Shown here: in pieces, positions 17,911 to 26,749 of the stretch
Layout of the letters: every line of letters starts with the position of its first letter
Position numbering within the stretch: the first letter of the stretch is position 1
The notes under the pieces: model-generated
The model's database searches: none
What the model was told of the DNA's origin: nothing
Seen by the model: only the letters and a program-made list of their open reading frames with translations
Translations under genes and position numbers: made by a program
DNA from: Spirochaetota bacterium
GTDB taxonomy: Bacteria > Spirochaetota > Spirochaetia > SZUA-6
DNA: 55,896 bases
NCBI GenBank assembly: GCA_013151965.1
Contig: JAADHF010000073.1
Location: 1 to 55,896, forward strand
Direction: 5' to 3'

Positions 17911-17940
17911 TTGACAGCAACATAAAATACGATTTAGAAT
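17911..17940 (+). promoter_or_regulatory. pfp-proS promoter
   Basis: Perfect TTGACA (17911-17916), 18-bp spacer, TAGAAT (17935-17940). The predicted start near 17947 gives a leader of about 27 nt with GGAGAG before ATG 17974. Confidence 0.6.
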
Positions 17941-17973
17941 GCCACAAATCACTTTAATTTGGAGAGATATACA

Positions 17974-19188
17974 ATGACTTCTTTTAGAAATATCGGCATC
18001 ATTACAAGCGGCGGGGACTGCGGCGGTTTAAATGCAGTTGTCCGGGGCGCCGCACAAATGGCGGAAGCGAGGGGAATAGGTGCATTCATTATTCCCAATG
18101 GCTATGCAGGTCTTTACAACCTTGTAGAAATGGAAAAACTCGTGGAATTAAACACATCGCGGGTCGATCATGTTAATTCCAGCCTTGCGGGATCGGAAGC
18201 CGGACATTCCAGGGTTAAAATAGCAAAAATTAAGGACCCGGATAAATATGGTAAGATTAAAAGAGGACTTGAAAAGTTTAAAATAGACGGCCTTGTCATT
18301 TCCGGAGGCGATGATACCGGAAGCGTTGTCGTCGACCTCTCGGAAAACGGTATTCCGTGTGTTCATGCACCGAAAACCATGGATCTGGATCTGCAGACAT
18401 ACTCGGTCGGTGCGGATTCCGCCATAAACAGGATCGCCGGATTTGTCGAGGATTTAAAGACAACAGGCCAGACTCACAACAGAATAATGGTGGTGGAAGT
18501 TTTCGGGCGTTATGCAGGGCATACAGCCTTTAGAGGCGGCATAGGAGCCGATGCGGACACAATTCTTATACCCGAGATTCCTGTTAATTTTGATATTGTC
18601 TATAAACACATGAAGAAGCGTTATATAAGGCGGATAAAGGAAAGTGATGTCAATGCGGGAACATACTCGATTGTCGTTGCAGAGGGAATCAGGAATTTAA
18701 ACGGAGAATTTATAACTGATGAATCCGAAGGTGTCGATTCTTTCGGACATAAAAAACTTGCCGGAGCAGGCAAGTATGTACGAAAACAACTCGAAACGAG
18801 ACTTAAAAAGGATCCGGATATAGAAAAATTTATGAAAGAAGAGGGCATGTATGTATCAGGATTATACGAAAGCCCCGAGGTAAGAGAAGTTGTTCCGGGC
18901 CATCTTGTAAGATCCGGCACATCTTCGTCATTCGATGTAAATTTCGGCAAAGAAGCCGGAGCAGGAGCGGTGATGCTTCTTATCAACAGCTATTCCGGAG
19001 TTACCGTTTTTAATGTGCATGCAGGCGAAATAAGATATATCCCCACAAAGCGGGCAATAGAACAGCGGCATGTCGACCTCGAAATGGTGTCGTTCTACGA
19101 AGAGCTGGGTGTCTGTTTCGGACGTGAGCCTGTTCCTTTTAATCCCGGTTTCTACGAGAAAAAGGGTATCGTCGACAGATATTTATAG
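17974..19188 (+). CDS. pfp: phosphofructokinase, pyrophosphate-dependent type
   Basis: Phosphorylates fructose-6-phosphate (reversibly, if PPi-dependent) in glycolysis/gluconeogenesis. The 404-aa protein begins RNIGIITSGGDCGGLNAVVR. The donor-site motif is GGDD (residues 111-114) and the following loop has Lys in PKTMDLDL (K134); Asp in place of Gly in GGDG and this Lys both indicate PPi rather than ATP. The usual PKTIDND is altered to DLD, with Leu replacing Asn. MVVEVFGRYAGH is the substrate motif. The start is taken as ATG 17974, eight bases after GGAGAG, not TTG 17959. proS follows after 12 bp. Confidence 0.9.
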   Translation: MTSFRNIGIITSGGDCGGLNAVVRGAAQMAEARGIGAFIIPNGYAGLYNLVEMEKLVELNTSRVDHVNSSLAGSEAGHSRVKIAKIKDPDKYGKIKRGLEKFKIDGLVISGGDDTGSVVVDLSENGIPCVHAPKTMDLDLQTYSVGADSAINRIAGFVEDLKTTGQTHNRIMVVEVFGRYAGHTAFRGGIGADADTILIPEIPVNFDIVYKHMKKRYIRRIKESDVNAGTYSIVVAEGIRNLNGEFITDESEGVDSFGHKKLAGAGKYVRKQLETRLKKDPDIEKFMKEEGMYVSGLYESPEVREVVPGHLVRSGTSSSFDVNFGKEAGAGAVMLLINSYSGVTVFNVHAGEIRYIPTKRAIEQRHVDLEMVSFYEELGVCFGREPVPFNPGFYEKKGIVDRYL

Positions 19189-19200
19189 GCGGAAATAAGA

Positions 19201-20628
19201 ATGGCAGATAAAATTACACCGAGAAATAAAAATTACCCGCAGTGGTACATCGACATAGTTATTCAGGCAAAACTGGCCGATTATTCACCGGTTAAAGGAT
19301 GTATGGTCATAAGACCCAATGGGTATGCGCTCTGGGAGAAAATGCAGGAAATCCTTAACAGGATGTTCAAAGAAACAGGACATAGAAACGCATACTTTCC
19401 GCTTCTTATTCCGGACAGTTTTATAAAAAAAGAGGCGGAGCATGTGGAGGGTTTCTCTCCCGAGCTGGCTGTTGTTACCCGCGCAGGCGGAGATAAATTG
19501 GATGAACCGCTTATTATACGCCCCACATCGGAAACGATAATCTGGAGTATGTATAAAAAATGGATACAATCGTACAGGGACCTGCCTCTTTTAATAAACC
19601 AATGGGCAAATGTCGTCAGATGGGAAAAGAGGACCCGGCTGTTCTTAAGGACAACGGAATTCCTCTGGCAGGAAGGTCATACCGCACATGAAACGGCGGA
19701 AGAAGCGCAGGAAGAAACCTTAAAAATGCTCTTCATATATCAGAAGTTTGCAGAAGAATACATGGCTATTCCGGTAATCGCAGGAGAAAAATCGGAATCC
19801 GAAAAATTCGCAGGCGCAGTTAAAACATATACGATAGAAGCTATGATGCAGGATAAAAAGGCTCTTCAGGCCGGGACATCCCACTTTCTGGGACAGAATT
19901 TTGCAAAGGCCTTCGATGTAACATTTCAGAGCCGGAAAGGTGATCTGGAGTATGTCTGGGCAACATCCTGGGGTGTTTCCACCAGGCTGATCGGCGCTCT
20001 TATCATGAGCCATTCCGATGATAAAGGCCTTGTTTTACCGCCCAAACTCGCACCTCTCGAAGTAGTTATCGTCCCGATATACAAAAATGATACGAAAACG
20101 GGTATAATGAACTATGCGGACCGCCTCTGCAAATCTTTAACGGGAAAATTTTCCGTTAAACTGGATGATGATGATCAGAACAAACCCGGATGGAAATTCT
20201 CGGAATGGGAGCTGCAGGGAGTACCTGTAAGGATAGAAATCGGTCCCCGTGATATGGAAAAGAACCAGGTAGTTCTTGCCAGAAGGGATACCGGCGAAAA
20301 GATTACAGTTAACAAAGAACATGTAGCGGAAGAGGTAAAGAAGGTACTGGAAGATATCCAGAATAATCTATTCCGAAGGGCGGCAAGTTTTAGACAGAAG
20401 AATACATTTCATGCATCCGGTTACGGTGAGTTTAAAGAAATTATTAATGCCGACGGAGGGTTTATACAGGCAGGCTGGTGCGGATCTCCCGCCTGCGAAG
20501 CCGGAATAAAAGAAGAGACAAAAGCAACAATCAGAGCTCTGCCGCTTGCACGTAACGGAAATGGTAAAAAGTGCATATACTGCGGCAAAGATGCGGCAGT
20601 TACTGCCGTATTTGCAAAAGCCTATTAA
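19201..20628 (+). CDS. proS: prolyl-tRNA synthetase, archaeal/eukaryotic type
   Basis: Charges tRNA-Pro. At 475 aa it is the short type lacking the YbaK-like editing insertion of standard bacterial ProRS. It has class II motif 2 ([20 protein letters not shown], ending in EGHTAH) and motif 3 context ([17 protein letters not shown]), an anticodon-binding domain and a C-terminal zinc-type domain with cysteines in [10 protein letters not shown] and KCIYCGK. It ends in Tyr (AKAY), the conserved terminal residue of this type. It shares a transcript with pfp (12-bp gap). Lack of editing predicts reliance on a separate trans-editing factor for Ala-tRNA-Pro. Confidence 0.95.
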   Translation: MADKITPRNKNYPQWYIDIVIQAKLADYSPVKGCMVIRPNGYALWEKMQEILNRMFKETGHRNAYFPLLIPDSFIKKEAEHVEGFSPELAVVTRAGGDKLDEPLIIRPTSETIIWSMYKKWIQSYRDLPLLINQWANVVRWEKRTRLFLRTTEFLWQEGHTAHETAEEAQEETLKMLFIYQKFAEEYMAIPVIAGEKSESEKFAGAVKTYTIEAMMQDKKALQAGTSHFLGQNFAKAFDVTFQSRKGDLEYVWATSWGVSTRLIGALIMSHSDDKGLVLPPKLAPLEVVIVPIYKNDTKTGIMNYADRLCKSLTGKFSVKLDDDDQNKPGWKFSEWELQGVPVRIEIGPRDMEKNQVVLARRDTGEKITVNKEHVAEEVKKVLEDIQNNLFRRAASFRQKNTFHASGYGEFKEIINADGGFIQAGWCGSPACEAGIKEETKATIRALPLARNGNGKKCIYCGKDAAVTAVFAKAY

Positions 20629-20639
20629 ACCGGAACTGT

Positions 20640-21737
20640 ATGAGACGTATCCTTCTGCTGACCGCTTTAATTATAATTACTCTTATTCCCACATCCTGCC
20701 ATAAACGGAACAGTAAGGAAGAAATAACTGTTAAGGTTTATGAAAAATGGTACCAGCTCCGGGACGGCAGGCCGGAGCCGGTCGAAAGCCTAAAGAGCCG
20801 GCCTGTTGCGGCAGAGCCGTGGACGGTTCAGGACAGAATAACGGATTCGGTTACATTAGGAGACCAGCTCTACATGGCTGTAAACGGACACGGCATTGCA
20901 TCGGTAAAACTGCCGGAAGATTCACCGCCTGTTTTTTACTACTTTTATGATCCGGTTATATTTAAATTCAGAACAATTACAACACTGCTGCGTTACAATG
21001 ATTCGATACTTCTGCATCTCTACTTTAATGAAACGCTTAATACGACAACACCGGACACATTAAAGATAGAGGGCATAAGCCTTGTAAAATTGGTGCCTCA
21101 ATATGAAAATTACAGGTTCATTATACCGCCGTTCCAGAAAAAACACCCTGATTACGAATCGGTGACCTTTCTTCCGGTCACAAATCAGTATTATTACTTT
21201 GAATGGAAATATACCGATAAAAAGGAAACAAGATTTTTCTACACGGCATATAATATCAAAAGCGGAAAGGAACAATATGAAACACGAAATAATTTTCTTA
21301 AAGAATACCGCTTTAAGGATATTAAAGAAACCGGTATCCCCCAACATCTGCAGGCTGTTTTTTCAGCTTCTCTTGATAAGCTGAAAACGGTAAAGCGTGA
21401 TAAATCGACTATTCACTTTACCGTTAAATCGGGAGATAATACGGTTATTAAGCGTTTTTCATATAATGAAAATACGAATCCTGATGAGTTTAACCTGGTT
21501 ACCGTACCTGTAAGAATAACAAAAAACGGTATCTCTGCATTACTGCCCGGCGGAATACTGATAGATTATAAAGAAAACAGCGCAAAACCGGTAAGTTTTT
21601 CTCTTCCCGTTCTGCCTTCAGGCTATAAATATACCGGTTTTAATATCCTCGACAGCTATTTTGTATTCTACTGGGAACAGAGCTCGTTTATACATGTTAA
21701 AGCTTCCGGTTTTCTTATATGGAAAACAGAAGGATAG
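20640..21737 (+). CDS. lipoprotein of unknown function
   Basis: A 365-aa lipoprotein. The start at ATG 20640 is preferred because it gives a clean signal MRRILLLTALIIITLIPTSC; the longer frame from 20571 would overlap the end of proS and spoil the signal. The mature protein is beta-rich, with motifs such as YEKWYQLRDGRPEPV and VNGHGIASVKLPED, perhaps a WD/propeller-like or barrel fold, but no family is recognised. It follows proS by 11 bp and precedes an outer-membrane-type protein, so the trio may be co-transcribed. Confidence 0.78.
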   Translation: MRRILLLTALIIITLIPTSCHKRNSKEEITVKVYEKWYQLRDGRPEPVESLKSRPVAAEPWTVQDRITDSVTLGDQLYMAVNGHGIASVKLPEDSPPVFYYFYDPVIFKFRTITTLLRYNDSILLHLYFNETLNTTTPDTLKIEGISLVKLVPQYENYRFIIPPFQKKHPDYESVTFLPVTNQYYYFEWKYTDKKETRFFYTAYNIKSGKEQYETRNNFLKEYRFKDIKETGIPQHLQAVFSASLDKLKTVKRDKSTIHFTVKSGDNTVIKRFSYNENTNPDEFNLVTVPVRITKNGISALLPGGILIDYKENSAKPVSFSLPVLPSGYKYTGFNILDSYFVFYWEQSSFIHVKASGFLIWKTEG

Positions 21738-21758
21738 TGTGATATTATTTATTAATAG

Positions 21759-22406
21759 ATGATGCACAGGAAACTGTCTTTTTTATTGCCTGCTTTTCTC
21801 CTATTCCTTGCAGTTAGTGCATATACTTCCGGAATAGACCGGATTTCCATAGATACCGGTTTAATCTATATCGGAAACTCCGACACGGACAGTGCTCCGA
21901 GCCCTATTTTAAGAACACTGGGTTTTCATATTCCTGTATTTCGTAAGAACCTCTTTGTAATAAGTACGGGAATGCTGTTCTGGGGAAATTATTATGCATA
22001 TAACGGGGTACGCGCACTTCCGCAGGAAATGGAAGCGCCCGGAGACCTGTGGAACTGGACCCTGGCCTCTATGATCGACTCAAAATTCGGAATCGAGTAT
22101 CCCTTTAACGATACTCTTACTGCAGGATCGGACTTAGGTCTTTCCTTTCTGCTTCGCTTTCCCATAGTATCAAGCAAAAATGCCGGGGCGGACAGCATAT
22201 CCGTTTTAAAATATTTTTTCTCTGCAGGCAGGTTCTTCTACCCTGAGACAAGTATTTATCTTATATGGAACCTTTCTAAAGGATGGGCGGTATCGTTTAC
22301 CGCTACCTCGTACTATCCGGTTTTTCATCTCTGGGACGGCGAAAACCTCCCCTTCTACGATCAGCTTCTCTTAACCGGTCTTTTAAGTTTTATTATAAAA
22401 ATCTGA
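21759..22406 (+). CDS. probable outer-membrane beta-barrel protein
   Basis: A 215-aa exported protein: signal MHRKLSFLLPAFLLFLAVSA, then alternating amphipathic beta strands rich in aromatic residues (GLIYIGNSD, FVISTGMLFWGNYYAYNG, GWAVSFTATSYYPVFHLWD) and a hydrophobic C-terminal strand LLTGLLSFIIKI. This suggests a small barrel or barrel-like periplasmic protein. No family is recognised. It is 21 bp downstream of the lipoprotein gene and converges on the symporter gene. Confidence 0.7.
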   Translation: MMHRKLSFLLPAFLLFLAVSAYTSGIDRISIDTGLIYIGNSDTDSAPSPILRTLGFHIPVFRKNLFVISTGMLFWGNYYAYNGVRALPQEMEAPGDLWNWTLASMIDSKFGIEYPFNDTLTAGSDLGLSFLLRFPIVSSKNAGADSISVLKYFFSAGRFFYPETSIYLIWNLSKGWAVSFTATSYYPVFHLWDGENLPFYDQLLLTGLLSFIIKI

Positions 22407-22424
22407 ATATCGGCAGTCTTTGCG

Positions 22425-23651
22425 TTAAATAAAACTCTCGACATCGACATCATCGATTAAACCTTCCTGCCTGCCTATGATATACGATGCGAGTGATGCA
22501 GTCACAACATCCAACAGCACTCCGGCACTCACCAGCAGGGGAATGACAGGCTTCAGTATAAGATAGCCGTTCTCCAGTCCCTTTCCGTAGTATCCGCTCA
22601 TTATGGAAAGGGAAACATAAACGCCCATACCGGGCACGGAAAGAAGAGCAAATGATGTCAGTACGGAAAAACCCGCAACCCAGAGAATCTGCAGAAAGGT
22701 AAGCTCCAGGCTGGAATACGAACGAAGTATCAGTATAAAGGAAATACCTGTAACAAGGGCGGTACCCGCCCTGCCGAAAATTGCAAACAATGTATAAACA
22801 GAAGAACCGAGGCGTCTCTTTAGTCCGAGGTTTTCTTTTCCGTGCTTAGACAGCATACCAAGCGACACATACTCGTCGCCCGTAACAATGGCCGTTAATG
22901 CGGATGCCGTAGTGGCATACAGCCACTTATATGGATTAATCTTTCCTTCGAAAAAGTATAATATCCCCGGGAAAATACCAAAAATAACAATAAAAAGATC
23001 GAAACCGATTATAATCAAAAGCTGTTTAAAAATCTCAAGATTATTAATTCGAATATAGAAGATCCTCGATGTTGTTATGGCGATAAGACCTACCGCAAAG
23101 AATTCCACTATAAGAGAATTACCGTGATAGAAAACCCTTGACATAGAGTCGAACACCTGGATAGAGGGCCTTGCTATCTGCCTGTCGAAATCGAGATTTA
23201 TCCCGATAAAAAATGCAAGTATATAGAGCGGAAGCAGAAACGAACCGGATTCCAGAAGGACTTTAAATGCATTTGTGGGGAAAATATGAAGAAAAATACC
23301 CTGCACGCCGAGATATTGAATAGGCGCTTCTTTTTCGATGATAATAGGAACCCTCTCCGGCGAAAACACAACGGCGGTAACAATTCCGATAAGCACAAGC
23401 AGAAGTGTGGAGATAATCAGGTAAACGACTATCTTCGAATAAACGGCAAAAAGCTTTCTTTCATGTTTAAGTTCATAGGTACCCATCACAATCGAGAAAA
23501 AAACGAGAGGAAAAATAGTATACCTTCCTATCTGTATAAATAATTTAGATAAAAAGTTAAATATCATCCCTGCATTATCACTTAGAGGTATAAAAACACC
23601 AAGCAGAACACCGACAATAACCCCGATAAATAATTTAAGCCATACCTTCAT
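22425..23651 (-). CDS. dicarboxylate/amino acid:cation symporter (DAACS/SDF family)
   Basis: A 408-aa inner-membrane transporter with eight main helices and re-entrant loops typical of the GltP/DctA fold. Motifs include the N-terminal FIGVIVGVLLGVFIPLSDNA, the serine-rich hairpin region (ATTASALTAIVTGDEYVS) and a C-terminal helix with VLLDVVTASLASYIIG in place of the usual NMDGT-type substrate site. Family members import C4-dicarboxylates or acidic amino acids with Na+ or H+; divergence of the binding-site residues leaves the substrate open. It has a clear GGGAGGG ribosome binding site. Confidence 0.88.
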   Translation of the reverse strand: MKVWLKLFIGVIVGVLLGVFIPLSDNAGMIFNFLSKLFIQIGRYTIFPLVFFSIVMGTYELKHERKLFAVYSKIVVYLIISTLLLVLIGIVTAVVFSPERVPIIIEKEAPIQYLGVQGIFLHIFPTNAFKVLLESGSFLLPLYILAFFIGINLDFDRQIARPSIQVFDSMSRVFYHGNSLIVEFFAVGLIAITTSRIFYIRINNLEIFKQLLIIIGFDLFIVIFGIFPGILYFFEGKINPYKWLYATTASALTAIVTGDEYVSLGMLSKHGKENLGLKRRLGSSVYTLFAIFGRAGTALVTGISFILILRSYSSLELTFLQILWVAGFSVLTSFALLSVPGMGVYVSLSIMSGYYGKGLENGYLILKPVIPLLVSAGVLLDVVTASLASYIIGRQEGLIDDVDVESFI

Positions 23652-23764
23652 AGAGAAAGCCCTCCCATGGACTATTCGACAATAATATGCAACAATAGAA
23701 CATTCTTATATTGCAGTCAATTGATACTTATGTCAGAAAGCTTATTTTTCCCTGGAGTTAATCC

Positions 23765-24991
23765 ATGGAATTAAAACCTCCTCCCTGTATTTCCACAGGC
23801 GGCACTGCCTCATTTGCCTACAGAACAATATATTTCCGGAAACCGCTCATTATCGAACAGGTACTTAAGAGCAACAGTATTCCGGATAAGTATACACAGA
23901 ACCTTAAAGACCTCGAAAATGAAATAAGGCGGGGTACAATCACAGACCCTTTCCCCGGTATCCCGGATAAACCTGCAGTATTCGACAGATATGAGGTAAA
24001 AACATGGAAAAGAGAAATTCAAAAACATTTAAATAAAAGCTGGTTTAATATACCCTGGTACTTTGCGGAAGCCTACTTTTACTTAAGGCTCTTATTGGCT
24101 TACGGGTACTACTCCGCAGGTTCCGGGCATTACCTCAAGGACCCTTTTCAGCATCTGAAGGACAGGGAACTTTACTCGGAAAAAGGCGGCATAGATATAT
24201 TAAGCGGTATATTAAAAACCGTAAGTGATACGGTTCATCCGGAAAAGGTAATAAAATCCCTTCTTCTATTCTCTCTATGGGGCAACAGAATCGACTTAAG
24301 TAATTACAGCATAGCTCAAAACAGCAAAACAGACACGCTTAAGTCGGAAGATTCTAATATATTAATCGACAATACGGAACAGATCGTTGATGAAATATTA
24401 AAGGCGGATAGAATCGATTTTATCATGGATAATGCAGGACAGGAACTTGTATGCGATCTTTCATTAATCCGGTATCTCTTTCTGTTAAGGGGAAACAATA
24501 AAAATCTGCATGTAATCCTGCATGTCAAGAAGTCTCCTTTCTTTGTTTCCGACACGATGAAAAAGGATGTAGAAGCCACGGTAAAAGCATTCGGTGAGAA
24601 TAAACAGGATAATATAAGAGAATTCGGTAAGGTCGTGGGACAACTTATTAGTGACGGAAGAATAAGGATAAAGGATCATTTTTTCTGGAACGGCCCCCTG
24701 CATTTCATGGACATGCCGGAGGACCTGCTTAAACCTTTAAGTAATTCAAATCTTGTTATTATAAAGGGCGATGCAAATTACAGACGGCTCTTATCGGACA
24801 GGAAATGGAATCCATGGGAAAAGATGAAGGAGTTAACGGAATACTTTCCCGCATCTTTTGCAGTCCTGCGTACAATGAAGAGTGAAATTGTTACGGACAT
24901 TGATAAAAACCCGGTTCGGGACCTCTTTGCGGCGGATAAAGACTGGATGATAAACGGCAAAAGGGGAATTATACAACTCATCAGCCGGTAA
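23765..24991 (+). CDS. DUF89 / ARMT1-like damage-control phosphatase
   Basis: A 408-aa cytosolic protein. The DUF89 metal-site motif is visible as FIMDNAGQELVCDLSLI, with a second acidic site near VIIKGDANYRRLL (compare K-GD-N in the family), and the N-terminal helical bundle has PWYFAEAYFYLRLL. Characterised DUF89 proteins are metal-dependent phosphatases that remove reactive or damaged phosphometabolites such as fructose-1-phosphate or oxidised phosphopantetheine. The substrate here is unknown. GGAG lies eight bases before ATG 23765. It is transcribed away from the symporter and looks monocistronic. Confidence 0.85.
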   Translation: MELKPPPCISTGGTASFAYRTIYFRKPLIIEQVLKSNSIPDKYTQNLKDLENEIRRGTITDPFPGIPDKPAVFDRYEVKTWKREIQKHLNKSWFNIPWYFAEAYFYLRLLLAYGYYSAGSGHYLKDPFQHLKDRELYSEKGGIDILSGILKTVSDTVHPEKVIKSLLLFSLWGNRIDLSNYSIAQNSKTDTLKSEDSNILIDNTEQIVDEILKADRIDFIMDNAGQELVCDLSLIRYLFLLRGNNKNLHVILHVKKSPFFVSDTMKKDVEATVKAFGENKQDNIREFGKVVGQLISDGRIRIKDHFFWNGPLHFMDMPEDLLKPLSNSNLVIIKGDANYRRLLSDRKWNPWEKMKELTEYFPASFAVLRTMKSEIVTDIDKNPVRDLFAADKDWMINGKRGIIQLISR

Positions 24992-25071
24992 TAATTTTAT
25001 TATTTACTGATAAGTAATTGTATTTTCGTATTGCAAACGTTTTCATTTTGTAGTAACTTACCTCCTAAAGA

Positions 25072-25138
25072 CCGGAAGTACACTGCAGATCAGCATTGAC
25101 GGTGCGGAAATACCGATATCCTGATCATGTCCTTCCGG
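25072..25138 (+). promoter_or_regulatory. long structured leader upstream of the creatininase-family gene
   Basis: Nested complementary arms: CCGGAAG (25072-25078) with CTTCCGG (25132-25138), ACA (25080-25082) with TGT (25128-25130), GATCAG (25088-25093) with CTGATC (25121-25126), and an inner CGGT (25100-25103) with ACCG (25112-25115). It ends 32 nt before the ATG at 25171 and lacks a following T-run, so it is not a terminator on the plus strand. It could be a riboswitch-like or protein-bound element; no known class is recognised. Confidence 0.5.
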
Positions 25139-25170
25139 GAAAAAGATAAAATTAATCAGGAGGATTTATA

Positions 25171-26280
25171 ATGAGCGGTAAATGGATCACAACAAACTAT
25201 CCCGGAATCATTTTCGAAGACAGCGAGGTCGGGCGTTTAAAAAAGCAGATATGGGATGCTTCGGAAGCGGAGATAGATAACATCCTTAAGGAGTATGAAG
25301 TTCCTTCTCCGTCCGAACTCGGAAAAGCAGGTTCGTATATACAGAATACGCCGAGGGCAAAATGTATAGAAAAGCGCAGGAAAAATGATCTTGTTTTTCT
25401 GCCTGTCGGATGTACGGAAAATCACGGAATACATGCAAACTCCGGCCTTGATACCTTTATGGTTACTCAAATTGTCGAGGCAGTAAGACGGTATACGGCA
25501 AAACAGGGAAGAGAGGTAAACATTGCACTGCCTCCCTTAAACTACGGAGGACATCCGTACCATCATATGGGTATGCCCGGAACGGCTATTATTCCTGCGG
25601 AAACCGTACAGGAAATGGTTATCTATACGATGCTCGGTTTGTGGAATGACGGTTACAGAAAGATTATTGTAATAAATAACCACGGACAGCTGTGGATGCT
25701 CGAATCCGCCCTTCACGAATTTATGAAGAGATTCCAGCTTCCCGGAATATTCCAGGTACTCGACTGGCACAGAGCTGTCCGGGAATTCTTTGTTCCCGTC
25801 GACAGGCCGGACAGTCTCGAGACTACCTTTGTTCATGCGGACGAGAGCGAAACATCGGTCGCTCTTTTAATGTTTAAGGAAATGATAGATATGAGTGTTG
25901 TACAGGATGCCTGGGGCGAGTCATTTCTTTCCGGAGGACATTTCGATACATCCGTAGATCCATGGAGAAGGCCGCACCGATGGTCCGAAGGAGAAGGCCA
26001 TTTTGCAATAGAGAGAGTTGCAACACCGGAGGGCGTTGTCGGAACACCAAGTAAAGCAACTGCAAGGAAAGCAAAACGTCCTATTGCTGCAATTTTAAAG
26101 TACTTAACCCTTGTAGCCGATGAGATACTGGATAAATTCCCCGCAGGGACAGTACCTCCGGTGGAGAAGGTTACACTGAGAACGGCAAAGGAGATGGAAC
26201 CTTATCTTAAAGAACCATTAAGCGAGGGCTGGAAATCCGTATATGAACTTCCTAAAATAGGGCCTTTTACAAAAGGATAA
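25171..26280 (+). CDS. creatininase-family amidohydrolase
   Basis: A 369-aa protein of the creatininase fold, whose members hydrolyse cyclic or linear amides (creatinine, FAPy intermediates, mycofactocin peptides) with a dinuclear metal centre. Metal-site motifs are visible: FLPVGCTENHGIHANSGLDT (Glu, His, Asp), VINNHGQ and HADESETSVALLMF. It is longer than typical members (about 250 aa) because of an extended N-terminus and C-terminus. AGGAGG precedes the ATG by 8 nt. It is monocistronic, bounded by a structured leader and an intrinsic terminator. The actual substrate is unknown. Confidence 0.88.
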   Translation: MSGKWITTNYPGIIFEDSEVGRLKKQIWDASEAEIDNILKEYEVPSPSELGKAGSYIQNTPRAKCIEKRRKNDLVFLPVGCTENHGIHANSGLDTFMVTQIVEAVRRYTAKQGREVNIALPPLNYGGHPYHHMGMPGTAIIPAETVQEMVIYTMLGLWNDGYRKIIVINNHGQLWMLESALHEFMKRFQLPGIFQVLDWHRAVREFFVPVDRPDSLETTFVHADESETSVALLMFKEMIDMSVVQDAWGESFLSGGHFDTSVDPWRRPHRWSEGEGHFAIERVATPEGVVGTPSKATARKAKRPIAAILKYLTLVADEILDKFPAGTVPPVEKVTLRTAKEMEPYLKEPLSEGWKSVYELPKIGPFTKG

Positions 26281-26340
26281 TTTATCATGCCCGGAATAAA
26301 ACAAATTTAAACAACTATTGATTTAAGGGTTACAATTAAA

Positions 26341-26371
26341 GGGGGAAAGTATTTGCTTTCCTCCTTTTTTT
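26341..26371 (+). terminator. intrinsic terminator after the creatininase-family gene
   Basis: Stem GGGGGAAAG (26341-26349) / CTTTCCTCC (26356-26364) with a TATTTG loop, one G-T wobble, followed by seven T (26365-26371). Lies 60 nt after the stop and 30 nt before the next start. Confidence 0.85.
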
Positions 26372-26401
26372 ATGTATCATAGAACCGTACGGAGTTTTAA
26401 A

Positions 26402-26749
26402 ATGCCGGATAAAAACAAAAAACTGGTGGTCCTATGGACAGGCGGAGACAGAGATGCAGCTTTAACAATGGTTTTTATGTATACATTAAATGCAAAACTT
26501 AAAAACTGGTGGAACAAAGTTACCTTGATAGTATGGGGACCGTCGGCTGAACTGCTCAGTAAAGATAAAGAGCTTAAAGACTATATAAAAAAAATGAAGG
26601 ATGCAGGGGTTACAATCGAAGCATGCAGGGCATGTGCTGACATATTCGGAGTTTCTAAGGAACTCGAAGAAATCGGTATAGACGTTAAATACATGGGGGA
26701 GACTTTAACGGAATATCTTAAAGGAGATGAAAAGGTCATTACTTTTTGA
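26402..26749 (+). CDS. DsrE-family protein
   Basis: A 115-aa cytosolic protein of the DsrE/TusD fold: KLVVLWTGGDRDAALTMVFMYTLNA, VTLIVWGPSAELLSKD, then GVTIEACRACADIFGV. The two cysteines in EACRACAD occupy the place where sulfur-relay DsrE proteins carry their active cysteine, so sulfur-transfer or redox function is possible. The start is ATG 26402, after CGGAG, rather than the upstream ATG at 26372, which lies inside the terminator tail. Overlap with the next gene suggests coupling with the glycosyltransferase. Confidence 0.85.
   Translation: MPDKNKKLVVLWTGGDRDAALTMVFMYTLNAKLKNWWNKVTLIVWGPSAELLSKDKELKDYIKKMKDAGVTIEACRACADIFGVSKELEEIGIDVKYMGETLTEYLKGDEKVITF

Noticed and set aside
20571..20639. 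Longer start for the lipoprotein after proS
   Set aside because: It overlaps the proS coding end and adds a cysteine-rich stretch before a perfect signal peptide; ATG 20640 is cleaner.
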